Shown one piece after another: positions 1 to 8,640 of a stretch of DNA of 20,828 nt; the stretch's first letter is position 1, and every line of letters starts with the position of its first letter. This DNA comes from an uncultured Rickettsiales bacterium. Lineage in GTDB: Bacteria; Pseudomonadota; Alphaproteobacteria; Rickettsiales; UBA1997. Made by a program: the position numbers and the translations under genes. The stretch is taken from positions 1 to 20,828 of the forward strand of contig CATOLK010000005.1 in NCBI GenBank assembly GCA_951801155.1. The letters run 5' to 3'. The notes below the pieces were generated by a model that saw only the letters and a program-made list of their open reading frames with translations, did no database searches and was not told the DNA's origin.

Positions 1-960
1 TTTACTCAAATACATAAAATAATTTTTAATATACTTAAATTCATTTAAATATTTAATATTTATATTATATTTCTCCAATAATTCATTTCTTAAAAAATTT
101 AATAACATATCATCCGTAATTAATGGCATATCTAACTGAATGTCAATAAATTTTTCCATAAATTCATAACCGGAATAGATATTTGTAGTTAAACAACTTT
201 CCATTATCGATTTATCATAAAATAAAACAAAAACAACTTTTGGTAAATCTAATTTAGAATTAACTAGTTGCATAAGCATTTTAAGACGGTTTTCATCCAA
301 AGAATCAAAAATATCAATAAAAATAACAACCTTATCGTATAAACATTTGTTTTCAATAAACTTTATAAGCTTCGAATTTTCTACTCCGTGTTCTGTTATA
401 GGATCGTAATACAATATTTTATAAATAACATCAAATTTTACATAAAATTTTGACATAACATCCATTATTGAAGATATAGTAACTTTTCTTAATTGTGTTT
501 TAAAAATAAATAAAAAAGTTAAAATTATTGAAGAAAAACGAATGAATATATTTGGATATAAAATTCCGGCTAATATTATTAAAAATAAAATTATGTATAA
601 AGCAATTTTTTTATTATTAAAAATAAAATTAAAAAATCCCCTTTTTCGTTTTTTATTTTTTACGGTATCTATAAATTTTGATAAAAAAGCTTTATTTAAA
701 TCTGTTTGATTTGCAAATATTTTACAATTAAAATCCATTAATGCTAAACTATAAGTTTTTTTAAGATATAATAATTTTTCTATTACTAAATTTTTTACAG
801 ATGTTTTTCCTTCACCCCATTTTCCATTAATAGCTATAGTAAAAGATTTGTTTTTTACAGGGGCGTTTTTAATTATATTTATAATATAATCTACAAAATG
901 ACCTCTATTCAATTTATCTTCTGTACTGCTGTATATAGGGTTCTGCCTATTTGTTTTCAT
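1..960 (-). CDS. KAP-family P-loop NTPase, partial (3' end beyond window)
   Basis: The reverse strand is open from an ATG at 960 to position 1, giving 320 codons without a stop; the protein continues past the left edge. A Walker A motif lies at residues 45-54 (NGKWGEGKTS), in the GxWGxGKT/S form typical of KAP NTPases. About 160 residues later comes a hydrophobic strand ending in Asp216 and Asp219 (VVIFIDIFDS), read as Walker B. It differs from the usual DDLDR because the second Asp is Ile. Two hydrophobic segments (about 120-138 and 143-155) lie between the Walker motifs, as in KAP proteins with an inserted membrane hairpin. A stretch near 268-280 (EFMEKFIDIQLDMPL) resembles the KAP motif after Walker B. 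KAP proteins are membrane-associated NTPases, some linked to phage exclusion; the role here is unknown. No Shine-Dalgarno is visible before this ATG. Confidence 0.8.
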   Translation of the reverse strand, partial: MKTNRQNPIYSSTEDKLNRGHFVDYIINIIKNAPVKNKSFTIAINGKWGEGKTSVKNLVIEKLLYLKKTYSLALMDFNCKIFANQTDLNKAFLSKFIDTVKNKKRKRGFFNFIFNNKKIALYIILFLIILAGILYPNIFIRFSSIILTFLFIFKTQLRKVTISSIMDVMSKFYVKFDVIYKILYYDPITEHGVENSKLIKFIENKCLYDKVVIFIDIFDSLDENRLKMLMQLVNSKLDLPKVVFVLFYDKSIMESCLTTNIYSGYEFMEKFIDIQLDMPLITDDMLLNFLRNELLEKYNINIKYLNEFKYIKNYFMYLSK

Positions 961-989
961 TTTATTTTTGTTTAATGTAAATTAAAGTT

Positions 990-1017
990 ATTTTAAATAA
1001 AATTTTACATTTTGCAA
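990..1017 (-). promoter_or_regulatory. candidate sigma70 promoter for the KAP gene
   Basis: Read on the minus strand, TTGCAA (1012-1017), a 16-nt spacer and TAAAAT (990-995) lie about 30 nt before the KAP start codon. The hexamers match four and five of six consensus positions. In such AT-rich DNA a chance match is possible. Confidence 0.35.
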
Positions 1018-1353
1018 TATAAAAATATATTATTTTAAGTGCATTATCATAAATATTACTATTATTAGTATATATTAATATATATATTAACTATATTTAA
1101 AAAATAAGAGATATTTATGATAAAAAAATTAAGTACAAAATTGAGTTTAATTATTTTAAGTACAAAATCGTATGTTCAAATACATTTTATATAGATTTGT
1201 AATTAATAACTATAAATTTTTTGATTTTATTAAAAATATTAAAAGTTCTTTTTTACAATATTTGTTTTTTATGGAAATTTTCTTATGAAGTAGGACTAAT
1301 ATAAAAATAAGTTACATCAAAAAATATAGGCAAAAATTTTTTTTAAATTATCA

Positions 1354-1382
1354 TTGACTTTTAAATTTCATATTATCATATT
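1354..1382 (+). promoter_or_regulatory. candidate promoter for the ddl fusion gene
   Basis: TTGACT (1354-1359) is followed after 17 nt by CATATT (1377-1382), a four-of-six match to the -10 consensus, 30 nt before the ATG at 1413. The nine bases TTGACTTTT recur at the start of two other promoters in the window (14146 and, on the minus strand, 15851), which adds some support. Confidence 0.4.
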
Positions 1383-1412
1383 ACTAGTAATTAAAAAGAT
1401 ATTAACTCAAAA

Positions 1413-3917
1413 ATGCGATTAAACATTGAAATAACAAAGAATTTACAAGACAAAATAAAAAATTACATAAACAAAAAAGAAATAACCATAAAAGATCTTG
1501 TTACACAAGCAATCGAAGAAAAGATAAGTAAAAAAATTCAAAGAAATTTAAATAATTTTACAGTAGGGATTATCTGTGGCGGACCTTCCTCAGAAAAAGG
1601 GATATCACTTAATTCTGCAAGGTCTGTAGCAGATCATATTGAAGATGATAATATAAAAGCTGAGATTTTTTATATTGATGAAAATATAAATTTTTATAAA
1701 ATAGATAGAAAAGAATTATATTCAAATACACCTTTAGATTTTGAATTTAAATTATCACAAAATACAATTTTATCAAAAAGTGATTTTATAGAAGAATTAA
1801 AAAAAACAGACATAGCTTTTCCAGTTATTCATGGAGAGTATGGTGAAGATGGACAACTTCAAGAATTATTAGAAAGAAATAATATTCCTTTTGTTGGAAG
1901 TAGTAGTAAAGCATCAAAAAGTGGATTTAATAAAATTTCTACTAATAGAATATTAGCTGAAAATGGTTTTTATATTTTTCCATTAATTTCTTTTGAAGAA
2001 AATAAAAAGGATAATAAAAAAATTATAGATAGATTTTTTGAATTGAATAAATTAAAAAAAGCTATTGTAAAACCAGCAAATGGTGGTTCTTCCATTGGCG
2101 TCTATTGTGTTTATTCTCCAAGTGAGGCTTTGGAAAAAGTTGAATATTTATTGAAACAAAAATTATCTCCTGTAATTGTAGAACCATTTTGTGCTGGTAG
2201 GGAATTTACTGTAGTTCTTATAGAAAATTTAAAAACTAGAAAGCCTGTAGCCTTAATTCCGTCAGGAATTGAAATGGTTTATGATCATTATCAAATATTT
2301 GATTATAGACGAAAATATTTACCAACAACACAAACCAGATACGCAACACCAGCTAATTTCAAAGATGAAGAAATAGAAAAAATACAAAATTACTCAGAAG
2401 AAATCTATAATTTATTTGGTTTTAGTGATTGTATTAGAATGGATGGTTGGTTATTAAATGATGGAAGAATTTGGTTTTCTGATATAAATATTGCTTCTGG
2501 AATGGAACAAAATAGTTTTGTTTTTCAACAATCTTCAAGAATTGGAATGGATCATGGAGATTTTATAAGATATATTTTAAAATCTGCTTGTTTAAGATAT
2601 GGAATTGATATTCCGGAAAAAATTAATGAGTCAAATAATAAGAAACAAATTAATGTTTTATTTGGTGGTGCAAATGCTGAAAGACAGGTATCTTTAATGA
2701 GCGGAACAAATGTTTGGTTAAAATTGAGAAAATCGCATAAATACTATCCTAAACCTTTTCTTTTAGATAAAAACAAAGATATTTGGAAATTGCCTTATTG
2801 TTATACTTTAAGTCATACAGTTGAAGAAATTTATGAAAATTGTATAAATGCAGAAAAAAATAATGAAAGAACTCAATATTTTGTTAATAAAATTTGCAAA
2901 AAATTAGATTTACCAAATTATGAAATTAAATTACCTAAAAAATATAGTTTTGATGAATTTATTAACTTATCAAAAGAAGAAAAAGCTTTTGTTTTTATAG
3001 CCCTGCATGGTGGAAAAGGTGAAGATGGAACAATTCAAGAAATTCTAACAAAAAATAACATACCATATAATGGTTCGGAAAAAGATGGTTCTTCTTTGGG
3101 AATGGATAAATATAAAACAGGCATAGTTATAAATAATTTGCATGATGAAACTTTAATTTCAGCACCAAAAATACAATTTGCAATAAAAGAATTTATTAAT
3201 TATAGTATTAACGATTATGAGAGATTTTGGAACGAAGAAGTAGTAAAACTTAGAGCTAATAGTTTTATTATAAAACCAGGAATGGATGGAAGTTCTGCTG
3301 GAGCAGCTAGAATTTATGATTGTTCCGAATTCAAAACATATGTCGATATTTTAAAAGATGGAATTCCTTATATTCCAGCAAATACATTTAAAAATCAACA
3401 GAATATAATAGAAATGCCAAGTAATATAGAACAATATTTTGTATTAGAGGCCTTTATTGAAACTGATGATATATTTTTAAAAAATGGTACTATAAATTAC
3501 GCGCCTATTACTGGTTGGTTAGAATTGACAGTTGGTTTATTGGAAAAAGATGGAAATTATCATTCTTTTTATCCAAGTATAACTGTAGCTGAAAATAAAA
3601 TTTTAACAATCGAAGAAAAATTTCAAGGTGGAACAGGGGTTAATTTAACACCGCCACCAGAAAATATAATTAGTGAAAGTTTTATAGAAAAAATAAGAAA
3701 AAATATAGAAAAAGCTGGCAAAATTATGAATTTAAAAAATTATGCTAGACTTGATATTTTTGTAAATGTAAAAACTGAAAAGATTATATTGATTGAGGCT
3801 AATACTTTGCCGGCTTTAACTCCTTCTACTGTAATTTTTCAGCAGGCTTTAAAAGATGAAAATCCTATGAATCCAAAAAAATTATTGGAAGAAATTGTTG
3901 ATTTGAAAGATTTTTAA
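1413..3917 (+). CDS. RHH-like domain fused to tandem D-Ala-D-Ala-ligase-like ATP-grasp units
   Basis: D-Ala-D-Ala ligases join two D-alanines with ATP to make the peptidoglycan precursor dipeptide; the usual enzyme is 300-370 residues with one ATP-grasp unit. This protein has 834 residues and two units. Unit 1 (about 48-400) shows GGPSSEKG (56-63), HGEYGEDG (140-147), KPANGGSSIG (220-229) and the metal pair Asp357/Asn359, but its final loop reads ASGMEQ where LPGMT is usual. Unit 2 (about 411-834) is more canonical: GGANAERQVS (418-427), HGGKGEDG (532-539), KPGMDGSSAG (621-630), Arg779, Glu795/Asn797 and TLPALTPST. Residues 1-45 form a short strand (RLNIEI) and two predicted helices resembling a ribbon-helix-helix DNA-binding domain. 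The ATG at 1413 is the only plausible start, since the next in-frame Met is deep inside unit 1. The ligase-like family is clear; whether both units make D-Ala-D-Ala is not. Confidence 0.85.
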   Translation: MRLNIEITKNLQDKIKNYINKKEITIKDLVTQAIEEKISKKIQRNLNNFTVGIICGGPSSEKGISLNSARSVADHIEDDNIKAEIFYIDENINFYKIDRKELYSNTPLDFEFKLSQNTILSKSDFIEELKKTDIAFPVIHGEYGEDGQLQELLERNNIPFVGSSSKASKSGFNKISTNRILAENGFYIFPLISFEENKKDNKKIIDRFFELNKLKKAIVKPANGGSSIGVYCVYSPSEALEKVEYLLKQKLSPVIVEPFCAGREFTVVLIENLKTRKPVALIPSGIEMVYDHYQIFDYRRKYLPTTQTRYATPANFKDEEIEKIQNYSEEIYNLFGFSDCIRMDGWLLNDGRIWFSDINIASGMEQNSFVFQQSSRIGMDHGDFIRYILKSACLRYGIDIPEKINESNNKKQINVLFGGANAERQVSLMSGTNVWLKLRKSHKYYPKPFLLDKNKDIWKLPYCYTLSHTVEEIYENCINAEKNNERTQYFVNKICKKLDLPNYEIKLPKKYSFDEFINLSKEEKAFVFIALHGGKGEDGTIQEILTKNNIPYNGSEKDGSSLGMDKYKTGIVINNLHDETLISAPKIQFAIKEFINYSINDYERFWNEEVVKLRANSFIIKPGMDGSSAGAARIYDCSEFKTYVDILKDGIPYIPANTFKNQQNIIEMPSNIEQYFVLEAFIETDDIFLKNGTINYAPITGWLELTVGLLEKDGNYHSFYPSITVAENKILTIEEKFQGGTGVNLTPPPENIISESFIEKIRKNIEKAGKIMNLKNYARLDIFVNVKTEKIILIEANTLPALTPSTVIFQQALKDENPMNPKKLLEEIVDLKDF

Positions 3918-3963
3918 AAAAAATATATAATCAGTATAGTTTTACCTTTTGGCAAACTTTTTG

Positions 3964-4028
3964 TATATATTTACTATTTTTATGAAATAAGTAAAGGAAA
4001 TTAATAAATAAAAAATAGTAAATATATA
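3964..4028. terminator. 18-bp perfect A/T inverted repeat downstream of the ddl fusion
   Basis: An 18-nt arm at 3964-3981 (TATATATTTACTATTTTT) is matched exactly by its reverse complement at 4011-4028, with a 29-nt loop. Each arm has only one C or G. It lies 46 nt after the ddl stop and about 150 nt before the ankyrin gene. It could act as a bidirectional terminator or a cruciform. The long loop and lack of a GC clamp make termination uncertain. Confidence 0.4.
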
Positions 4029-4177
4029 TAAAGTCTACTATAAAGGTAGTATAACACAAATTATTGAGTTGGATTAAATTAAAAATAATAAATTATAAGA
4101 TAAAGCCTATTTCCAATGATATTGATTTTTATAAAATCTAAAGTAAAGTCCTATTACTTATAGATTTATATAAAAAT

Positions 4178-7100
4178 ATGGAGAACTTAGACAAAATAAA
4201 CAAAATCTTAGAAAAAGGCGAAGATTATGACGACCTTATTGGAGAAGATAAACAAATTGCAGATAGTTTTAAAAAATTTATATCAGATAAAAATAATAAA
4301 GAAGAACTAAAAAAATTATTTTTTGAAGCCATAGATAAAAATTATTATCTTGTAATAGAATGTTTAGATATAGAAAATTTTTTTAGTGAAAAAGAAATTA
4401 TTGATTTTTTAAAAACAGATATAAAAAATCAAGAAGTTAAAGAAAAGATAAAAGATAAAATATTAGATATAATTTCAGCATATCCAAGTGTGTGTAGTAT
4501 GGGATTTTTTAAAGCTTTATTTACCGAAACAAATTTCATACCAGAAGGGGTATATATTACTAAATTGCTTTCAAATTTTATCACATATTATTTTTTATTA
4601 AATAGGGATGCTTCAAAGACTTTTTTCGAAGAAAAGCAAAATGATTTTAATGAAAAAATAAAATTTTTAATTGAAAGAAAAAATATAGATTTAACTTGCG
4701 AAGAAAATGCTTTTGGGGAAATTCTCTTACAAGATGTTATTACGATTAGGCCACAAAATTTAGAACTGATAAAAATAATACTTAAAGAGACAACTGATTT
4801 AAGTATTATAAGTTATAGTAATTTTACAATAATAGATTCATTGTTTTGTCTAGAAGATACTGAAATAAAAGAACAAATTACTAATCTTGTAATAGAAAAA
4901 GTTTTGGAACTCAATCAAATTAATGATTTACTTTGTAAATCTATTAAAAATGGAGAAACATTTATAATAAAATTTTTATTTAATAGTTTAAAAAAATCAT
5001 TAAATAAAAAAAAATTTGATTGTTTTGAAGCATTTTCTTTAGCTATAAAATTAAAAGATCAAGAAACAATTGATTTTTTAAAAAAAGAATATAATGAAAC
5101 ATTTAAATATTTTATTTCTGATTCTGAAAAAATATCGCAATTTCTTGAAACTGAAGAAATCATAAAAGATTTTATTGAAAATAAAGAAAATAATTTCGAT
5201 ATAGCATTAGATTTAGCAACAAATAATATAAGTAATTTAAATTTAAATATTATTGAAACTACCTTACTGCATGAAATTGTAAAAATGAATAATATTAGCT
5301 ATGTTGACAAATTTTTTAGCAAAATCGCACCTGGGACTGAAATAGATCTTAATATAAAAGATTCAAATGATATGACTCCATTTTTTATAGCTATAGAAAA
5401 TGGAAATATCAAATTATTTCTTAGATTATTACAAAAACAAAAAAATTTTAAACAGTATATGCATGAGAACATAAATGATTTATTATATTATGCCTGTAAA
5501 AGTAAAAATAATAAAATATTAAATTTTCTCTTAAAAACTGGAAAAAATATAGATTTATTGCACAAATACAAAAATGGTCAAACTTTGTTGCATATGATTT
5601 GTAATAATAGTTTTATATTTGATAATAATATAAATGAAAATAGTGAAATAATAGAATCTTTTCTAGATAACATATTAGATGCGAATATTTTAAACGAAAA
5701 AGATAGTAATGGTTTTACGCCACTTCATTTAGCTATTAAAAATAATAATACTTATATTATTTTATATTTATTAAAAAGAAAAGAAATAGATTTAAATATA
5801 AAAGGTCCTGATGGTTCTAATTTACTTAATTTAGCCATAATGAATAATAATTTTTTTGCATTTAAAAATTTGTTTAATATTTATCATTGTACTAACAACG
5901 AGATTAATGTAGATGAATTGTTTTATAATTCCTGTAAAACTAAAAATAGTTGGATATTAAAATTTTTAGTATCCAAACAAAAACCTAATTTATTACATAA
6001 ATACGAAAACGATCAAAATTTATTACATATAATCTGTAGTAATAAGAATATGGAAGGGCCCTTTAATATAAGTTTTGAATTAATTAAATCATTATTAAGT
6101 AATAGTAATATTAATATATTAGACATAAATATCCCGGATAAAAATGGTGATACTCCGCTTGATTTAGCTTTACAAAATAATAATTTTTTTACAGCTTCTT
6201 TTATAGTTCGACATATGGATTTGAAAGAACAAGATATAAGAAATCTAAAAATAATAAAAGAAGAAAATAAAAAATTATTACTAAATAATATTTGTATTTC
6301 ACAGAATAATGAAAATTTTTTACTATTATATAATAAAGAATATCTTGGAGATAGTTTTGAAGATCCTATATTCTATTTTAATCTGCTTAATAATGCGTAT
6401 TCTAAAAAAAATTATAAAATAATTTCAAAATTGGAAGAAAATTTAGATATACAAATAAAAAATTTACTAGAAAAAATAAGTGAAAATAATATTAATTATA
6501 TATTAATAAATTTAATATATAATATAAATCCTAATTTTAAACTATTTAATAAAATAATAGAAATCATTGAAAATTCAAAAAATGATAATCTCAAAAATAT
6601 CAATATATATAAAATATATAAGGATTTAGATACATTTAAAAACATACAAAACAATAATCAAATTAAAATTGATAGAGAATTTATCAAATATAATAAAACA
6701 GAAAAGGCAATTTTAGTAGTAGATACAGCTTATGGGAGAATTATTGAAAATGGAAAATTAAACGAAAAAGAAATATTATATGAAGCAATAAAATATATTA
6801 ATAATTGTACTTTGGTAAATTTTTATAAAAAAGGTACAATTGAAAAAAACGAGGAAAATAAATTAATATCTATGACAATCTACAATAATGGAATTATTAG
6901 GTTTAATTTTGATAAAAATAAAAATTATGAAAATCTCGAAAAAGAAATTAATGAAATTGTAAACAATAATTATTTGGATATAAGTGGTTTTGATAATATT
7001 TTATCTTGTTTAGTATATGCTCCAATACAATTAAAGGAAGATAAAGAAAATACTATAATTAAAAATAATTGTAATTTAGAAACTTTAATTGATTCCGTAA

Positions 7101-7648
7101 AAGAGAGTTTAGATAACGAAACAAAAACTTATATTTGTGATTTTGCTATTGATCAACATAATGTTCAAACAGTTATTTATAAAGGTAAACTTTATATAAT
7201 TAATACTGGTTATAGTTTTGATTACCTACATGAAGAAATAAAGAATAAATTTAATGCAAAATATAAAGGATCTGAAATAAAAATAACCGAACTAAATAAT
7301 TTTGGACAATCAACTGGAAATTGTGTTATAGCATCAAAATTATATCTTAAATCGCTAATTGTACAAAATAAAGCTAATTATAAAAAACTAATAAAAGATA
7401 TAAAAAGATGGCAAGATATTTCTGATATTCAAGAAAAAAAAGATGCAAATTTATACAATCCAGATTTTAATCAAGAAGAAGGTTTGTTAAAAGAAATTTT
7501 AGATTTAAATAATTTATTATTTGAAAATAATAAAAAACATTTTGATGAATTTAAATTAAGATTTAATAAATTAAAAGAATATTTCTTTTATAAAAAATTA
7601 ATGGAAATATTTCAGAATTCACCAGTTCATCCTAAAAATGTTAAATAA
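4178..7648 (+). CDS. large ankyrin-repeat protein, candidate effector with possible C-terminal cysteine-enzyme domain
   Basis: This 1156-residue protein has no signal peptide or membrane segment and is rich in Asn, Lys and Ile. Ankyrin signatures are visible at 395 (DSNDMTPFFIAI), about 466 (NGQTLLHMIC), 509 (DSNGFTPLHLAI) and 654 (DKNGDTPLDLAL); residues 1-390 look like degenerate helical repeats. A block of about 100 residues is duplicated with an offset of 145-146 (about 435-545 and 581-690). After a helical linker, a different region (about 840-1090) contains His994, then GQSTGNC with Gln1044 and Cys1049. The spacing and the Gln-before-Cys pattern recall CE-clan proteases and YopJ-type acetyltransferases, although the acidic residue position appears to be Asn1009. 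The ATG at 4178 has no Shine-Dalgarno. Ankyrin proteins of intracellular bacteria are often secreted effectors; secretion here is inferred. The CaaX protein gene follows on the same strand. Confidence 0.75.
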   Translation: MENLDKINKILEKGEDYDDLIGEDKQIADSFKKFISDKNNKEELKKLFFEAIDKNYYLVIECLDIENFFSEKEIIDFLKTDIKNQEVKEKIKDKILDIISAYPSVCSMGFFKALFTETNFIPEGVYITKLLSNFITYYFLLNRDASKTFFEEKQNDFNEKIKFLIERKNIDLTCEENAFGEILLQDVITIRPQNLELIKIILKETTDLSIISYSNFTIIDSLFCLEDTEIKEQITNLVIEKVLELNQINDLLCKSIKNGETFIIKFLFNSLKKSLNKKKFDCFEAFSLAIKLKDQETIDFLKKEYNETFKYFISDSEKISQFLETEEIIKDFIENKENNFDIALDLATNNISNLNLNIIETTLLHEIVKMNNISYVDKFFSKIAPGTEIDLNIKDSNDMTPFFIAIENGNIKLFLRLLQKQKNFKQYMHENINDLLYYACKSKNNKILNFLLKTGKNIDLLHKYKNGQTLLHMICNNSFIFDNNINENSEIIESFLDNILDANILNEKDSNGFTPLHLAIKNNNTYIILYLLKRKEIDLNIKGPDGSNLLNLAIMNNNFFAFKNLFNIYHCTNNEINVDELFYNSCKTKNSWILKFLVSKQKPNLLHKYENDQNLLHIICSNKNMEGPFNISFELIKSLLSNSNINILDINIPDKNGDTPLDLALQNNNFFTASFIVRHMDLKEQDIRNLKIIKEENKKLLLNNICISQNNENFLLLYNKEYLGDSFEDPIFYFNLLNNAYSKKNYKIISKLEENLDIQIKNLLEKISENNINYILINLIYNINPNFKLFNKIIEIIENSKNDNLKNINIYKIYKDLDTFKNIQNNNQIKIDREFIKYNKTEKAILVVDTAYGRIIENGKLNEKEILYEAIKYINNCTLVNFYKKGTIEKNEENKLISMTIYNNGIIRFNFDKNKNYENLEKEINEIVNNNYLDISGFDNILSCLVYAPIQLKEDKENTIIKNNCNLETLIDSVKESLDNETKTYICDFAIDQHNVQTVIYKGKLYIINTGYSFDYLHEEIKNKFNAKYKGSEIKITELNNFGQSTGNCVIASKLYLKSLIVQNKANYKKLIKDIKRWQDISDIQEKKDANLYNPDFNQEEGLLKEILDLNNLLFENNKKHFDEFKLRFNKLKEYFFYKKLMEIFQNSPVHPKNVK

Positions 7649-7669
7649 AGTTGATTTATTATTTTGGAT

Positions 7670-7689
7670 AAAAATATTCTATATTTTTT
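7670..7689 (+). terminator. candidate terminator after the ankyrin gene
   Basis: AAAAATAT (7670-7677), loop TCT, ATATTTTT (7681-7688) and one further T form an eight-pair hairpin 21 nt after the stop. The stem is all A-U, so it is weak on its own. Confidence 0.35.
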
Positions 7690-7842
7690 ATTGTTGAAAT
7701 AGTAAATAAGTATAAGAATAAAAGTTGAAAAGAGTTCTAAAATTATAAATAACTAATAAACAACTGGTTACAAATGAATTTTTATTAATTTGATTTTTTA
7801 TTAAAATTGTGAATATTTATAAAAATAAATATGTTAAATAAT

Positions 7843-7871
7843 TTGACAAATTATTTTTTTTATGATACAAT
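7843..7871 (+). promoter_or_regulatory. near-consensus sigma70 promoter for the first CLLI protein
   Basis: TTGACA (7843-7848), a 17-nt spacer and TACAAT (7866-7871) match eleven of twelve consensus bases. Transcription would begin near 7878, about 43 nt before the ATG at 7921. That leaves almost no leader for the alternative ATG at 7888 and so supports the downstream start. Confidence 0.7.
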
Positions 7872-7920
7872 ATAATTGTATATTTAAATGTTATTTAATA
7901 ATGACTATAAGAGGAAAGAA

Positions 7921-8373
7921 ATGTCAGATACAGAAAATAAAAAAGAAACAATTAACGATATTGCACCTAATTTATTAACAATAGATTTTTTGGTATCACA
8001 TATTAGTAATTGGGAAGAGGCGACAGAAGAGGAAAAAATAGAAATGGTACAATTATTACTTGATGTGGATAATTCAGAAGACATAAGAAATTTTATAGAA
8101 GATATTGATGTTGAAATTAGGTATAGAAATGAGATCGAAGGAAATTCTGAAAGTTATATAAATGATTATGATAGTGAAAGTGATTATGAAAGTATTGACT
8201 CTGAACTAGAAAGATATTATGTAAATATGATGCAATTTTCTGTAAAAGAACTTTCTAATTTTTTGAATTCTTTAAACAATTCAGAATCAATTGAACAAGA
8301 AGAATATAGTGAACAATTTTATAATAGAAGAGAAAAATATTGTGGAGCAAATGGGTGTTGTTTATTAATTTAA
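7921..8373 (+). CDS. small acidic protein with C-terminal CaaX box (CLLI), candidate prenylated effector
   Basis: The start is placed at 7921 because AAGAGGAAAGAA directly precedes it, an excellent ribosome-binding site, and a near-consensus promoter lies at 7843-7871. An in-frame ATG at 7888 would add 11 residues but lacks a leader. The 150-residue product has no signal peptide or membrane segment. It is strongly acidic, with a Ser/Glu/Asp/Tyr-rich stretch near residues 80-103 (DYDSES, DYESIDSE). It ends GCCLLI: Cys147 is followed by two aliphatic residues and Ile, a eukaryotic CaaX box of the geranylgeranyl type, with a second Cys just before it that could be palmitoylated. Bacteria do not prenylate proteins, so such an ending suggests modification inside a host cell. 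I do not recognise a domain. The minus-strand protein at 15094 shares the same four last residues. Confidence 0.75.
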   Translation: MSDTENKKETINDIAPNLLTIDFLVSHISNWEEATEEEKIEMVQLLLDVDNSEDIRNFIEDIDVEIRYRNEIEGNSESYINDYDSESDYESIDSELERYYVNMMQFSVKELSNFLNSLNNSESIEQEEYSEQFYNRREKYCGANGCCLLI

Positions 8374-8376
8374 ATT

Positions 8377-8394
8377 AATCATAATTGATTTTTT
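8377..8394 (+). terminator. weak candidate terminator after the first CLLI gene
   Basis: AATCA (8377-8381), loop TAAT, TGATT (8386-8390) and TTTT lie just after the stop codon. The stem is only five pairs. Confidence 0.3.
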
Positions 8395-8640
8395 AACTTA
8401 AAATTTTTTTTATCTTTACTGTTGTTTTTGTTTTATTTTTCACTTTGATAATTTCTTAATAATTTATTGCTCAGAAATTATTGTATCTCAAAAACATCCA
8501 AATAGCCTAGGTGTTTCTTATATGGCCTTTTGGTGATGAATTATTTTAGCTAAACAACTAAAACAAGATAAACTAAATAAATAATTAACATTAGATTTTA
8601 AATATCCATCTGCAGATTATAATACCAACATATATTTATT

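Larger units (their letters stand above)
961..1412. other. divergent intergenic region between KAP gene and ddl fusion
   Basis: This 452-nt spacer separates two divergently read genes. It holds a candidate promoter on each side, a perfect 16-bp A/T palindrome at 1069-1084, and a 25-codon ORF at 1117-1194 (+). That ORF begins MIKKLST with a weak AAGAG seven nucleotides upstream of its ATG and looks like the beginning of a signal peptide. A 13-nt direct repeat (TTAAGTACAAAAT at 1129-1141 and 1156-1168) falls inside it. The short ORF may be a remnant of a decayed exported-protein gene. I see no tRNA or other RNA gene. Confidence 0.4.

Noticed and set aside
7888..7920. Upstream in-frame ATG for the first CLLI protein, adding 11 residues.
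   Set aside because: It would lie about ten bases from the predicted transcription start and lacks a ribosome-binding site, while the ATG at 7921 has both.
8478..8540. Minus-strand stretch reading RPYKKHLGYLDVFEI, resembling the end of an IS3-type transposase.
   Set aside because: Only 20 codons between stops, no other transposase motif nearby in any frame; too short to annotate as a pseudogene.
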